Below, piece by piece: positions 23,462 to 35,361 of a DNA stretch of 64,000 nucleotides. Position 1 is the first letter of the stretch. Every line of letters begins with the position of its first letter. The position numbers and the translations under genes were made by a program. Under the pieces are notes generated by a model. It was not told the DNA's origin and made no database searches. It worked only from the letters and a program-made list of their open reading frames with translations. This stretch comes from Gamarada debralockiae (Eukaryota > Ascomycota > Leotiomycetes > Helotiales > Hyphodiscaceae): NCBI GenBank assembly GCA_002803225.1, contig NXFV01001583.1, positions 42,002 to 106,001 on the forward strand. Direction: 5' to 3'.

Positions 23462-25837
23462 CTAAGAGCCAAAGATCCCCGGCCAATCCCCACTCAACCC
23501 ACCCAAGACAGTCGTCAAATTCGCCGTTGCCGTCTCCTGAATACCATTCATCGTCCCCGTCGTCTTATTATCCCACGTCCCTCCCCATTGCAACAGCAAC
23601 GCATTCAACGTCGTCGTATTATAAGCACCAACCTCTGTGCCCATCAAGTAATTCACAAAGATCTGCCATCGAGGGACATAATACCCGCTCACCAGTCCTC
23701 CCCAGCTCTTCGACGCATAATCGTTAATTTGTCCTGTAGGTCCCCAGAGGGTGATTTGATTCCTTGCGTTATATTCGTAGAAGTCTGCCAGTGTGGTATT
23801 CGAGGTTAGAGAGCGCGCGGCGGATATCCAGGTGCTGAGGGAGAAAGCGGCGTTGGTGCTCAGGACTGTATCGAGAGTGGTGAGGAGCGAAGTAAGGTTT
23901 TGGCCAGCAGCTGCAATCGTTGCGTTTGAGGGGGAGGAAGAGGTGTAGGCGGAGATGAGGGAGTTGTACCTATCTACAAACGAGTTGCTCATGACTTGTC
24001 GAGTGACGTCCACCATGTCGTACTGGTAAGCAGGATTGTTCCATAAGTCCCGGTTGGCTGTCGCAGCTGCAAACATGGTATTCCATACGCTGACCAGAGT
24101 TGCGGGGTCGTAGTTTATGGTTGTTGCGTGGTGGCCTGTTCGGTCCAATAACCCAGTGATGTTTGGGGAGAGTTCCAAGATGGACTTCGTAACTGCGGTG
24201 GTTGTGAGGTTCGTGTTGTTATAGACAGTGGAGTGCATGGTGTCCCATGCTGAGTACAGCTCTTGAGGGATGAAACCAGTTCCGGAGTAGCGGCGTGTAA
24301 CCCAGTTGTGGAAGTAAGTCTCGGTGTCGATGGGAGATCCAGACCACGCTTGATCGAGGAGGAGATCGTACATGATTTCATTTCCTTCCTGGCCTTCCAT
24401 CGTCAGACCGAATCCAACGAGAGATGTGGAGTTGGATAGTGCTTCTATCGGGTTAATGGTCACGTTCATGACTTGGCCGTAAAGCCCCATGTTTCCTCCA
24501 TAACCATGGAGCTGGCACCAAATCCAAGGTTTCCCGAAATAGGAATTCGTTCGTTGCCATTGAGGAGCTGATTCTGAGAACAGATCCAAGATCAACATAT
24601 CGCTGTTGTCTTGCACCCCACCAAGGTAGGCTTCAATCCGTGAGATGTTCCAAAATGCGGAGTTGGAGAAGAATAGCCAGCCCTGCATCAGCCAGATTGC
24701 TTCGGAGTCTGCGGATTTGAGACTTTTCCAGGTATTGTAGGACACGTTGGTCAGATAATCAAGGTCTCCAGAGTAAGGATTGTTCTCGTTGTACTGATCG
24801 AGAGTGTAGATGTGCGTGATATTGCCATACGCTGCCGCTTGCTTCGAGATGAAACTCTGCTGGAGTTGAGCAAACGTTGGATCCACTGGTTCCAAGAACG
24901 TAACATTGGTGTATTCCGTTGGGAAGCCACTCCATTGTGAACCGTTCACAACAGTCGCATTCGGAAGAACGCGAGTGATGGCTCTTGGCACGAATCCAGT
25001 GAAACATGGAAGCACCGGAGTCATGCCCAATTCAACCATTCGAGCGGTGATATTCTTCTGCAGCTCAAATTGATCATCAATCCATTCCATGGGTAAGTCT
25101 CCACCCCAGGAACCTTGGATATTGCCGAATCGATTCCATGCTTGGAAAGCTGGGCCGCTGAGATAGGTGTTAATTTCAGCATCGGTCATTCCAAGCTCTC
25201 GGAATGTATCGACGAGAATCTTCTCTTGACCGACCCAGGCGAGGGGTAAGTTTACTCCACGAAGGGCTAGCCAGTCTAGTTCCAATTCCCAGTCATTCCA
25301 CGTCCAGAATGCCGCCGTGTATGAGAACGTGACTTTCATCCTATCAGTTTTGCGAATGAGAGGAATAAGGACATTGAATTACCAGTATTGAAATGATATC
25401 GCCAAGGAACGATGCTGGAACCAGAAATGGGTTTGTCCAGTGGAGGTAAAATCGAAGGGCCAGCGTCTAGGCGACTACCAATCCCCCACCAGATGTCAAC
25501 ATGCACTGTGTCTGTCAAATACCGATGTAATCTGTCTCCAAATGAGCTGCGATCATGCATGGAAATCGATACCTCCTCACCCTGAAGCCAAAGCAATTAA
25601 AGAGTTGCCTTCAATCTGGATCTTGCCCGGAGAAATTGAAGAAACCGTATATTGATCATTCGTGGCCTCAGTTGCAGAAGTAATTGGTCCCGTCTGATTC
25701 CCGACCAACCGAAACGTAAAGTCGTCGACGTGGTCAGGCAATCTCCGTTTGACAAGATTCAGAATGCCATCAGTGGACTGCGCCGTTGCTGTCGCAGTAG
25801 CTCCAAAAGCCCAAATCAGGAGCTTTTCGAACAGCAT
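23462..25837 (-). CDS. Secreted alpha-N-acetylglucosaminidase, glycoside hydrolase family 89
   Basis: Three exons (25837-25581, 25531-25383, 25332-23462; introns 49 and 50 bp) give 758 residues. The ATG at 25837 was chosen because it begins a signal peptide (MLFEKLLIWAFGATATATAQ). An N-terminal domain (KRRLPDHVDDFTF) is followed by the family core: HRYLTDTVHVDIWW, PWRYHFNTVTFSYTAAFW, then RFGNIQGSWGGDLP. The two acidic residues used for catalysis in human NAGLU correspond to Glu in DQYNENNP (about 318) and in LTMEGQEGNE (about 448); both are present. The enzyme releases terminal alpha-linked N-acetylglucosamine from glycans. Numerous NxS/T sequons fit secretion. The second intron uses an AAAG acceptor; the ATG just upstream of it is intronic. 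Confidence 0.9.
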
Positions 25838-26567
25838 CCTCAATGTCTCGATCACTTTCAAACCGTAGCGATCAATGAAGCACTGGAAAATCTCGGTGTA
25901 CCCTCAAAGCATCTTTATACTACCTTGTATTCCTACTGGCAACTGCCGCACGGCAAGGGTCGCTGTCACTGTCACACGGCAGATCATCGCGTTGGCAGGG
26001 AGGAGCTCTCCATTACTTTCATGCAACGTTGCTCGTTACTCGAATCGGACATTATAACGATTTTCGCAGGCATTATAGACTAGGGTTGCTGCTTAGATCT
26101 TCGGTGTAAGGCGGAAAGTGGGAGTGCGTTCCTGGAAAGTGGGATTGGGATGAGAAGGTTTCGGCAGGGCGGCGCTTTTCAGCGGTTAGTTTGCCGACCT
26201 GGAGTCACGTTGGCGTTTTAGGAGTGGTAACTGGTCGTTCTGTATTGGCTTTCTTTTGTTGTTTGACCGTGGATTGGATTCTATTGAAGTGGTTTTTGGA
26301 GATGGGTATTGTTTCGTTCTGCTGAATGCGAGGAACGATATTGAGTTTGGACGGATGATGGTGTCTTCCCTGAATCGGACGCTCAGACTATGCTAAAGGT
26401 CATGTTCCTACCCAGGCTCCTGCAGTTCACATAGAGAAACTCCCAATGAAGTTATGAACTCAATTCTAGGGAAGGATAAAGCGACCACAAATCAAATAAA
26501 ATTCAATGCAGTCTAAACTAAAATGTCAGAAAGCTTCCACCCAGATATCGAACCAAAGTTTTGTCGC
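25838..26567. other. Intergenic between GH89 and IDO genes
   Basis: Nothing recognisable. It holds the promoter of the GH89 gene at its left end and the downstream region of the dioxygenase gene at its right end. Confidence 0.5.
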
Positions 26568-28135
26568 TCAAGTAGACTTAACCTCCACGTTCCTCTCCTG
26601 ACAGTATTTCTCCACCTCCTTCCTCAACGTCTCCCTCTGCACAAACAGCAACTCCATAACCTCCTCACATTCCTTCCCCAACTTCCTCCCAGCACCTTCA
26701 TAAACATCAACCATTGCCTGCATCACAGCCTGCAACTGATTCGGTAACCAGGTCACAATGGGACTTCCTCCTGTCGCAGTCGGATGACTCGTTTTCTTGA
26801 GAATGTACTCACGGGTGAAACACCAATGGCGCCATCTGAAATCTCTTACTTGATTCAAAGCGAGAAGGTAGAGAGCTGCGGAAGATGGTTCTTGCAAAGC
26901 GTAGGATTTCAGGGAGAGGAAGGAGGAGCGGGCTTTGATGTATTCGAGGAATTCGCGGTGGTTTCCTGGGCGATAGGAACGGAAATCTTGGAGGATGCTG
27001 GTTAGGGGCGTGTCGGGCATGGTGATTTGGAGGAGGTTGTCGCAGAGTGGGATCTATTTCATCCATCAGCAAGTTGAGTGGAGAAGGGAGTTGGGACATA
27101 CCATGCTATCATTTGCACCAGATTCACCACGGAAAGAAAGAGGCTCCTCAGAGACGCCTTCATAGATCACTCCATGTGGGAACATAGATTGGCTCGTGAT
27201 CCCGAAAATAAATGTGCGGAACGAAGTGTAATCACCGGGCTTGCTCTTTCCCCACATCCCTCAGAACGCGTCAATTTCAGGCGTCTATGCACAGAGAGGG
27301 AGGAGGTGGATGGTGGGTTTGACATACCGTCCATGACTCTGTTGACCTTGACCATACTTTGAACAACTTTGTTCATGCCGACATCAAAAGCTTCGCGATC
27401 ATTGCTTTCGCATGCATCAAGAGCCGAGACGACACCGTCGACGAGAGGTCCAGAGTTCTGCACCATGTCAACATGGACGAGAACGAACCCTGCCTCGGAG
27501 GACTTTGGGTCAAGACCATGCTCGAAGGCACGGATGAGCCGAAGGTTGTCGTACTCGAGTCCCCGTGATGGGTCCTCGAGACGATAGTTGAAGAGAGCAT
27601 ATGAGCCTGCATATTCCATGAATGGCTTGAAGCCAGCACTAATCCGTGTTAGTGAGTGAGAGCTAAAAGACGATTGTGGAACTTACAGCTCAGCGCATCT
27701 TGAGATCGGTAAAGAGATGACAGATGGAAGGGTCTGACGTCCAAGTCCATACGATTCTCCCTTCATGAAACGCTCGTGACATGGCTCGAGCAGGTAGGCA
27801 GAAGCCAAGAAAGAGTAATCGCGATAGAGAGCATTCATGAGAGGCAAGTTGTCTTTGTACTTGTTGATGGCGGCAGTAAGGTCAGGAAGTTCCTTCAAGA
27901 CGGTTTCGCCGAGGGTGCAAGTAGCAAGGAGGCCTGGCATACCATTCAAGGTCTTGATTGGCATCCGAGTGAGAATAGATTCAAGAACATCGAACTCAGA
28001 TGGCAACTCGATGATAGGTTCCTGGCGAGGAAGAAACCCTCTGGTTGTCGAGACCATGAAGGCAGGGAGGGACATGTCATTTGGCTTCGTATCCCTAAGG
28101 ACATCAAAGTGCAATGAAGGGGCAAGAGATCCCAT
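26568..28135 (-). CDS. Indoleamine 2,3-dioxygenase family protein
   Basis: Four exons (28135-27687, 27638-27328, 27259-27102, 27053-26568; introns 48, 68 and 48 bp) give 467 residues. Family blocks are MEYAGSYALFNYR in the distal-side helical region, DYTSFRTFIFGITSQ and FPHGVIYEGV in the large domain, and YRPGNHREFLEYI carrying the likely haem-ligating His (about 338). The family opens the indole ring of tryptophan to N-formylkynurenine, the first step of the kynurenine route to NAD. Fungi often carry several paralogues, some with weak activity, so this may not be the main biosynthetic copy. No targeting signal is seen, so it is probably cytosolic. The third exon boundary (TGAG acceptor) is the least certain junction but keeps frame and homology. 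Confidence 0.9.
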
Positions 28136-29078
28136 TTTGAGAGCTGGCGAAACGAAATTGGGTTGTAGAAATTTGGGAAAAGAAGGTGTGCAGTTTGGTG
28201 ATGAAGAGAAGACAAAATATTTTGGAGAATTGGGCGAATTTTCGAGAATTTATCTACCTGTGGGCGTGGCCGGAATCAAATCCGGCCTCTGAAGCTTATG
28301 ACCTTCTCACCGCGTCTGAGGGTCCACTTGTCGTATTTCATTGATAAGGAAAATGCCTGAATGGCCTTGATTCGATAATGGATGAGCGCCTTGTCTGCTT
28401 CAGCCATCGCGATAGCAGTTTGTCGATGGCAAACAAAGGAGATTCAAATTTATAGACATCACGGGACTTCAAGGGTGACTGTGGCAAAAAGCTTGAGCAA
28501 ACTAATATCACGAACCAAAAAAAATTCAAAAGCATCGAACGTCGAATCAATAGATACTTCATCGACCATCGCCACGCTCCCTGATGACTGTAATCAACTC
28601 TGATTTCGTTGCATCGAGGAATCATGATGCTTTTCGGATTGGAATGTTAGGAGGCCCCGAGAATATCCGTGCTAATGGTGTGTTGATTTTGATTGGTGTT
28701 TTGGCCGGAACTTCCACCGCTGTGGGACGCTTCACCAATTTTACCGAATGAAGAAATGTAATCCGGCCGACGATGGTACGACGAAAGAAAGTCTCAACAC
28801 GTGACAGATGGATTAAAAGGGAAGGTAGCTATTACCTATTGCTACGTAGAAAGATCTCATCCACTTGGAAGAAGGGACTTCAAGCTACGGAATATGTCGA
28901 TCACCTCAAAGAAAGGACGAGAACAGAAATCGGAGTGGAGAACGAGAACACAATATTTGAAGTTCGACGCAAAACCATCATCATTCATAGAGACATTAAA
29001 ACAATGCATCGAGTTCTAAAGTTCCTCGATGGTCTTTCATACCGTCTAATCTTCGCATCCACCAGCCTTCACAACATT
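28136..29078. other. Intergenic, no supported gene
   Basis: Promoter side of the dioxygenase gene. A plus-strand frame at 28773-29195 runs into the antisense of the next gene and has no recognisable content, so it is not called. Confidence 0.5.
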
Positions 29079-29808
29079 CTACAGCAAGAGCATTCCTGCT
29101 GCGACAACGGCGACGGCGGAAACAACACCACCAATTCTCACGCTCAAGTTGTTGGCTCCGCTTTTTGCAGTGCTGGATGCCGCAGCGGAAGATGAGGAAG
29201 ATGAGGCGGAGGAAGCTGCTGCTTTAGCACCTGTACAAAGGTTAGTCATTATCTTCAAGAGACTAGTCGCAGGTTCACATACTGTCCTTCTCCGCCTTCG
29301 CTTCAGCTTTGGTAGAAGCAATTGCACTGCAGGCGCTGACGAGTGTTGTGTTTGATGTCATCGTCTGCAATTTCGTAGCAGCGGTGGAAGCCTTCGCCTG
29401 GAGAGCAGCAATCTTCGTAGCGTTGTTCTTCGTCTTGTCTGCGAGAGCGGTTTCGTTGCCAGCGAGAGTGACGAGCTTCTGAAGGGACATCATCTGGCCG
29501 CAGCTCTCCTCGGTCTTTTCGGCAGCGTCGATAACTGCGCAAGTCGATACGAGCGTGGCGTTTGAGGACATGGTCGAAAGTTGAGTTGCAGCATCTGATG
29601 CCTTGGCTTGAATCTCGGCAATCTTGGTGGCGTTGTTCTTGGCCTTCTCATCTAGCTTGGTGGTGTTGGCAGCGAGGGCGACGAGCTTGTTAAGGCTTGC
29701 CATTTCTTTGCAAAGACTCTTGTCTGTGACAGCCTTGGTGGTCATGTTGCCTTTGGCCACGACGGCGGTTGAAAGGAGGAGGGAGACGAAGAGGCTGGTG
29801 AATTGCAT
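29079..29808 (-). CDS. GPI-anchored cell-wall protein with two internal repeats
   Basis: Two exons (29808-29283 and 29230-29079; intron 52 bp) give 225 residues. The ATG at 29808 opens a signal peptide (MQFTSLFVSLLLSTAVVAKG). Two repeats of about 68 residues follow, near 28-97 and 98-167. Each has one Cys near the start (LCKEMASLNKLV and SCGQMMSLQKLV), a KNNATKIA core, an AKAS.AAT block, and ends SN(A/T)TLVS.C. A Ser/Ala-rich spacer leads to a small residue site and a C-terminal hydrophobic tail (IGGVVSAVAVVAAGMLLL), the signal for GPI attachment, encoded mainly by exon 2. NxT sequons recur in each unit. I do not recognise a named family. The likely place is the outer plasma membrane or wall; the two Cys per repeat probably form disulphides. 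Confidence 0.82.
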
Positions 29809-30729
29809 TTTGAATGATTTGAAGTTGACGAGAATATAGAATGTCTGATGATGGATTGGAAGAAATAAAACGGTCCAGCCGAAGATTGAATAAGTGTACA
29901 GAAGAATGTAGAAGTTGAAGAAGATGATGTCCAGATGAAGTTCTATTGAAGATATTCCCAAGCCTTATGTACTGGGAGAAAAACTTCTCCAGCCATCCCA
30001 GACACGATGCACTAAGAATAAGTCAACACACACTCTCATACTCAGCCGATGATCGATTCGTATTCGAGCGCCAAGAGCTGTCACAGTGGGGCACCGGTTT
30101 GGAACAAACTCGTCAGTCCGACCATGCTGAAGGACAGCAAAGTTTCGAGTGTAGGCACTTGGCGCCTCATCCGAAGAACTTTGTTGACAAAAAGAGACTT
30201 CTGACCAACCAGAAAACCAGTATGATCGACTTAACAAAAAGCCATGTAAGATCTCCGTAGGCCTTTAAGCGTCCTAGCGTTGCTTTCTGAGGCTCGTCGA
30301 TCATTCACGATCAATCATATCGTGATACACAGCTCAATTAGAATGCGCAGCTGGAAGGTACAGCCGAAAGGTTTCGCTGACGACAGCAGGCCGTGCCTTC
30401 AAGGATGGCTGGCTGGCCTGAAGGGTTCAAAAAACGCGCGATATTTCAAAACAATTGGTGTTCGGAAAATTATGGCGAAACCGGCATCGCCTGTCACCGT
30501 GGGGAAGATCCACAGGCGATGAAGCGGAGTTACAGATTTCTGTTACATGGCCCCCATGCATGACTGGAAGCGACGAAAACATGTGACATGGGGGAGGCTG
30601 AAAAGTTCTCAAATGTTTTGATGTATGAGAGGATCATTTCAAAAAATTGATCGAAAGTAGATGCCAAGAACTCACTCATCGTCGGAACCCTCTTTCCTGA
30701 GACGGCCAAAATAACATGAAAGCCTTGTG
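29809..30729. other. Intergenic, no supported gene
   Basis: Promoter of the GPI protein at the left end. The remaining open frames are short and unrecognised. No repeat seen. Confidence 0.5.
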
Positions 30730-31770
30730 TGCAAACGCAGGGAAAGACTTACAGAGAATTTTGGTGCTTCGAATCTATTTCGCACTTCATACTCAATCCC
30801 TTCTCCATCTTGTGCTCAATTTTGCTTGTCGAAATTATCAGGCCAACCGTACTCGTCTTTCAAAATTCGTCTCATCTGAGCATGCTGAATTTGGATGAAG
30901 TTAGAAACGATTTTCGAAACATCGAGGAACGAGGACGTTTTAAAAGAGAGCCGTCACATATCAACATATTCTCAACCGATTTGAACAAATAAGTACTGTA
31001 CTTGCCTCATCGCTCCCTTTATGAAACCAGTACCGATGACGTTTCGGAATCTACTCAATATTTCTATACTTGTGTCGATATATCTTTGAAGAACATACAA
31101 AGCTGGTTCGGGGGTGAAGATTCCGGTAATGAAGAGGATCGTCGGATCTTTCCAAAGAATCCTCGGTTTTATCTGACCAGTTTGACCACATGTTCATAGT
31201 TCTGATTGTATTTGAATTCACTTACTTAACCATGATATGGTTCAACTGGAGAATCATAGGTCAGGAGCTTCGGCCAAATGATCTCAAGAAAGGACAAAAG
31301 AAACGTAGGCACCGACTGTCTTGGGTATCCAACACTAAACGTGTGCCATAAAGACCTCCAATTGTCAACGCAATATCCGTGGGTCCCAGATAATCCAACC
31401 TCAAATCTTCCATGGTTCCTGCCAGATCAGGATCTCTTCCCTCTTCGATATCGCTATCCTCAGTGTAGACAGGTACACGTGTTTCGTCGAGGATATCGAA
31501 ATCCGAAGCTGCACCGGGTAAGGCAAACGCTTCATCAAGGAAATGGCTCTCGGTTCCAAATGAAGAGACTCGCAGAGTTATGCGTTGATGGAATGTCCGG
31601 CTTCTGGAGGATAAGCGATATGATCTGGGCTTATCACATCAATATCAATTAGAATGTCGTAGAGTTTGATAATCGAAGAGACGACAGCTTCTTCACCATA
31701 GGGCTCAACGATTGCAGGGACTTCGGGGAGGTGGAGGTGTGGAGGTTAGGCGGAGACCTTGCGTTTTTTG
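30730..31770 (-). pseudogene. Decayed gene of an uncharacterised fungal protein family
   Basis: The minus strand reads fluent protein in pieces: PEVPAIVEPYGEEAVVSS, then KLYDILIDIDVISPDHIAYP, PPEAGHSIN, a stop, LHLEPRAISLMKRLPYP, a frame change, DEAFALPGAASDFDILDE, DPDLAGTMEDLRLDYLGP, TDIALTIGGLYGTRLVLD, another change, YDSPVEPYHG, and far downstream ILKDEYGWPDNFD. The set resembles a family of uncharacterised ascomycete proteins ending in a GWPDNF-type tail. At least three breaks prevent a full product. Upstream at about 31900-32271 the same strand shows another broken stretch (SILRVEKVPVNESLITEYYQ, NIDELFAQFVGMRKLEEGK) that may be the 5' part or a second relic. Confidence 0.55.
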
Positions 31771-32371
31771 ACTTTTGGTGGCTTCTTTGGAAGAATACTC
31801 ATCAAATATAGCTCAAGAAGAATACCAAGCCCATGGAGAAGGCAGATGCATACTCTGCGATCTCCATCCTGGGTGGTTAGCGATTGATGTCGGTGTTCCG
31901 ACAAGATCCACACGTGACAATGGACTAGTCGGCCTAAATGGGACTAGCAAATACTTGTTTTTCAAACCTATTTTCCCTCCTCAAGCTTTCTCATTCCAAC
32001 AAACTGCGCAAAGAGTTCATCAATGTTCCCGTTTTACGAGAAGTACTGGATTAGCTTGATAGTACTCCGTGATGAGGCTCTCATTGACCGGGACTTTTTC
32101 AACTCGAAGAATGCTGCCCAATGGGACTATTACGAGTAGTAAGATATGATTGGCTGGCTGAGTGACTCCCTGGTGGCTTACGAGCCTTGGCGACCGTGCC
32201 TCGTTTTCGTGTTCATCACAAGCATTATCTTCACGAATGCTTCCTAGTTGGCCGCTTATCTCAACCACCATGCATTACTTTTATTCTACTGAAATCAGTG
32301 GTCTTTTCTGTTAAATGTGCGACTGCCCACGTCCTTTCAGAGGGGTAATTGTTGAGATCCACTGAGCAATC

Positions 32372-34405
32372 ATGTTTTCTGATGCTTCTCTTCTCTATTC
32401 CACCGCGCTTCTCATATATTTTGGCAGTAGAATCGTATCATATCTGACATCACTACAACAAACTCGCCGTTTCGGGAAATCATCACCTCTCCCAAGTGTT
32501 ACGATCTACAACTCACGCGATTCCTTCTTATTCTGGCTGTTCTCGCCATGGCTAGCACCATTCATCGAGGCTTTACCTTTTGGTCTTGGTCACTGGTGTA
32601 AATATGCGAAGAAAGATTATATGTGGGCAAGCAAAGGCAACCTCCACCGCGAAGAGCTGAAATCTGATGGTTCGTGTTCTGGGCTTCCTTTCTTCCTATT
32701 ACGAAATGTTTAGGGAGGAGCGAGGAGGATCACCTCCTATCCTCGCTTCTTCTGAAACAAACTCAATACTCTTAATTCTTTCCCGAAGAACTATGCTGAC
32801 TCCGAGATCCCTGAACAGTCTGGTGGACCGTTGGGCCTGGAGGACCTCGTCTGTGGGTATCTGATGCGGATGTGCTCTCGCAAATCACGCATCGATGGAA
32901 AGATTTCCCCAAGCCTGTCGGGCCATACCAATCTCTCGAAATCTTTGGACCGAATGTGGTGACTACTGAGGGTGCGGATTGGCAACGCCACCGAAAGATT
33001 ACTGGCCCTCCGTTCAACGATAGGAACAGCAGGTTTGTGATGACTCTTCCAACAGCATTTGAACAATCTGACATACTTACAGCCTTGTATTTCAGGAGAC
33101 TCTTGCTCAAGGCAAGGCAATGTTGGCATCATTCACTAGTGATGCGGACGGGACTGTGTCGTCTCCAGGACGCGAGCCAGTTGTTGAGGATATTCTCCAT
33201 TGGACTATGGCTATTACTTTGAACGTCATATCCGGCGCCGCGTTCAGTCTCCGGATGCCATGGCCAACACGATCCGTCGCCTCCACGAAGCAAATATTAA
33301 ACACAGATGCTGTCAGAGCAGGCGGTTGACTCGATTTTCTCCAAAAGCCATACTATGGAATTTCAAACAAGCGTCGATCTTGTCATGAACCACACGCCTG
33401 AACTAATTCTTTTACCCGAATGGCTGTTACGATACTCTCCTCTAAAGATTTTGCGCGACGTGCAGAGAGCAAAGGACGAATTCGCCCAGTATATGCATGA
33501 AGTCATCTCTAGCTCTACAAAGCCGACTAGTATTTCTGCTGGTAGTGACTTGCTCAGCAGCATGGTCAAGGCTGGCAAACTAGATAAGAGCAGTGCGCTG
33601 AGTGAAAGGGAAACAATTGGAAACATTTTCGTCTTTGTGTTAGCAGGCCACGAGACAACAGCTACCACTCTTCAGACAGCATTGATTCTACTCGCAGCAA
33701 ATCCCGAACTACAGCAGGAGGTCCAGGACGAAATTAATAGCATCTGGGCAACGAAAAAGGAGGGGGAGGATTTGGATTTCGGAGACTACCCAAAAATGAG
33801 AGTCATAATGGCTTTGATGGTAGGAAACGTCCCCGATTGACAATCACTGCTAAATTCGTCTTCAAGCTGGAAACACTCCGTCTATTTCCACCCGTTGTCT
33901 CGACGCCAAAATGTGTCCACACTGAGCAGACATCAATTATCGGGGCCAATCCGTTGTCGTCCCCGCTGGTAGCATGGTGACTCCTGATCTCGTCTCTTTG
34001 CAACGAAATCCTATGTACTGGGGTCCCGACTCCCAAGAATTCCGCATTTCCCGCTGGCTCATGCCGCCGTCCTACGTTGCACCACCCAACACGACCAACG
34101 AGTCAACCGCCCACCCCAACCTCCTCTGCCCCATCAAATGTAGCTTTCTAGCCTTTAGCGGAGGGTTTCGGGCATGCTTGGGGAAGAAGTTTGCTCAAGT
34201 GGAGTTCTGTACGCTCATTGCGATTCTCTTGAAAGACCATTCGGTAGAACTGGTGCGAGAAAAGGGGATTGGCTGGGAACAAGCGAGGGCGCAGACGTGG
34301 AAAGATTTGGATAACAGGGTCACGGGGCTTGCTATGAGAATGCGGAAGAAGGTGAAAGTGAGATTTGTGAAGAAGGGTGCAGAAACCTTTCCCGCCAGAG
34401 AGTGA
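32372..34405 (+). pseudogene. Cytochrome P450 monooxygenase gene with frameshifts
   Basis: The plus strand encodes all P450 landmarks. An N-terminal membrane anchor (LLYSTALLIYFGSRIVSYL) opens at 32372. After introns at 32670-32818, 33033-33082 and 33820-33866 come LWVSDADVLSQITHRW, the C-helix region WQRHRKITGPPF, the oxygen-binding I-helix LAGHETTAT, the ExxR helix ETLRLFPP, and the haem loop FSGGFRACLGKKFA with the Cys ligand. The frame is broken twice: near 33270-33310 between MPWPTRS and QAVDSIFSK, and near 33925 between TPKCVHTE and NYRGQSVVVPAGS. Neither break is bridged by a plausible intron. All functional motifs survive, so the loss is recent or the breaks are assembly errors. Substrate cannot be told. 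Confidence 0.75.
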
Positions 34406-35361
34406 CAAATTTCCCGATCGTGGGGGCAGACATTGGATTTCTATCCCGATTCCGGGTACGATTGTGGCTCGATCCGGTGGCTTCATGAAATAATTTTAGA
34501 TAAAGTCTGGGTTCGAATGGAAAGTTCTTCTGTAACAATACAGAAGCAAATGTTCGTATTCAATTTGAAATAGGGTCATTAAGGAAAGGGGGGGGGGGCC
34601 GTGGCGGGCTGATCCGAACAGCTGCGTCACGTCATTGCCAACTTGACCCCATATCGGCGATTCAAAATCTACAGAAGAATTCCGGCTCCTTTTCAACATC
34701 CATATCCAAGGATACGAAGTACGGTTCATGATATAACAACAATTCTCAAAATCCTTCCTTGCTTCCACTCAATACCAACGATCTTAAGTGAGATCCTCGG
34801 ATCTCCACCATGGTCCCGCGGTCACTCTCTTTCAGGCTGCATAAGGCCCCTGGCAAGAATGCTCAATACGACCCTACCAGCCCAACTCGGGCCACGCTAA
34901 TCCAACTACGAACCCTTGTGCACGCCGTCTAACTGAAGCAGCTTCACCCCACCTTCTTCTCCGAAGGAATTCAGCCTCTGCTGATTCACCGGCCAGAGCG
35001 GCCTCCACCTGCACACCTTTGTCAAAAAACACTCATCAACCAATCGCGTGCATCCACAGCTGTGGCTTGCTATATCGCAAGCATCCTCAGCTTCAAATTG
35101 ACCAAATCGGACAGATAGCCGGCGTAATCAAGCCACACTTCCACTCTTCCAAATTACTTGCACCTGCTGCGCTGGGTGTGGTAGACTCAGCAGCGTCGTA
35201 GCTTCGCAGCCTCCACATCTTTTCTTTTTGCTTTGCTGACCTTCTTTCTCTTCTCTTCGATGTAAATCTTTACTGCTTTGGGGTCCATTTTGATGTTTAA
35301 ATGTGTTGATGCTGTGCCGCAAATTTTTGAAACTCAGATAAGACGGTGTTGATGATTGACG
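34406..35361. other. Intergenic, no supported gene
   Basis: Contains an uninterrupted run of about 11 G near 34588-34598, a likely site of length error. No gene, repeat or RNA recognised. The right end is the promoter of the Cys-rich membrane protein. Confidence 0.5.

Noticed and set aside
28773..29195. 140-codon plus-strand frame
   Set aside because: Its end lies antisense to the well-supported GPI protein exon and it has no recognised content.
34560..34610. tRNA-like TTCGAA box near 34.5 kb
   Set aside because: No acceptor stem or anticodon arm can be formed around it; the G-run is a simple homopolymer.
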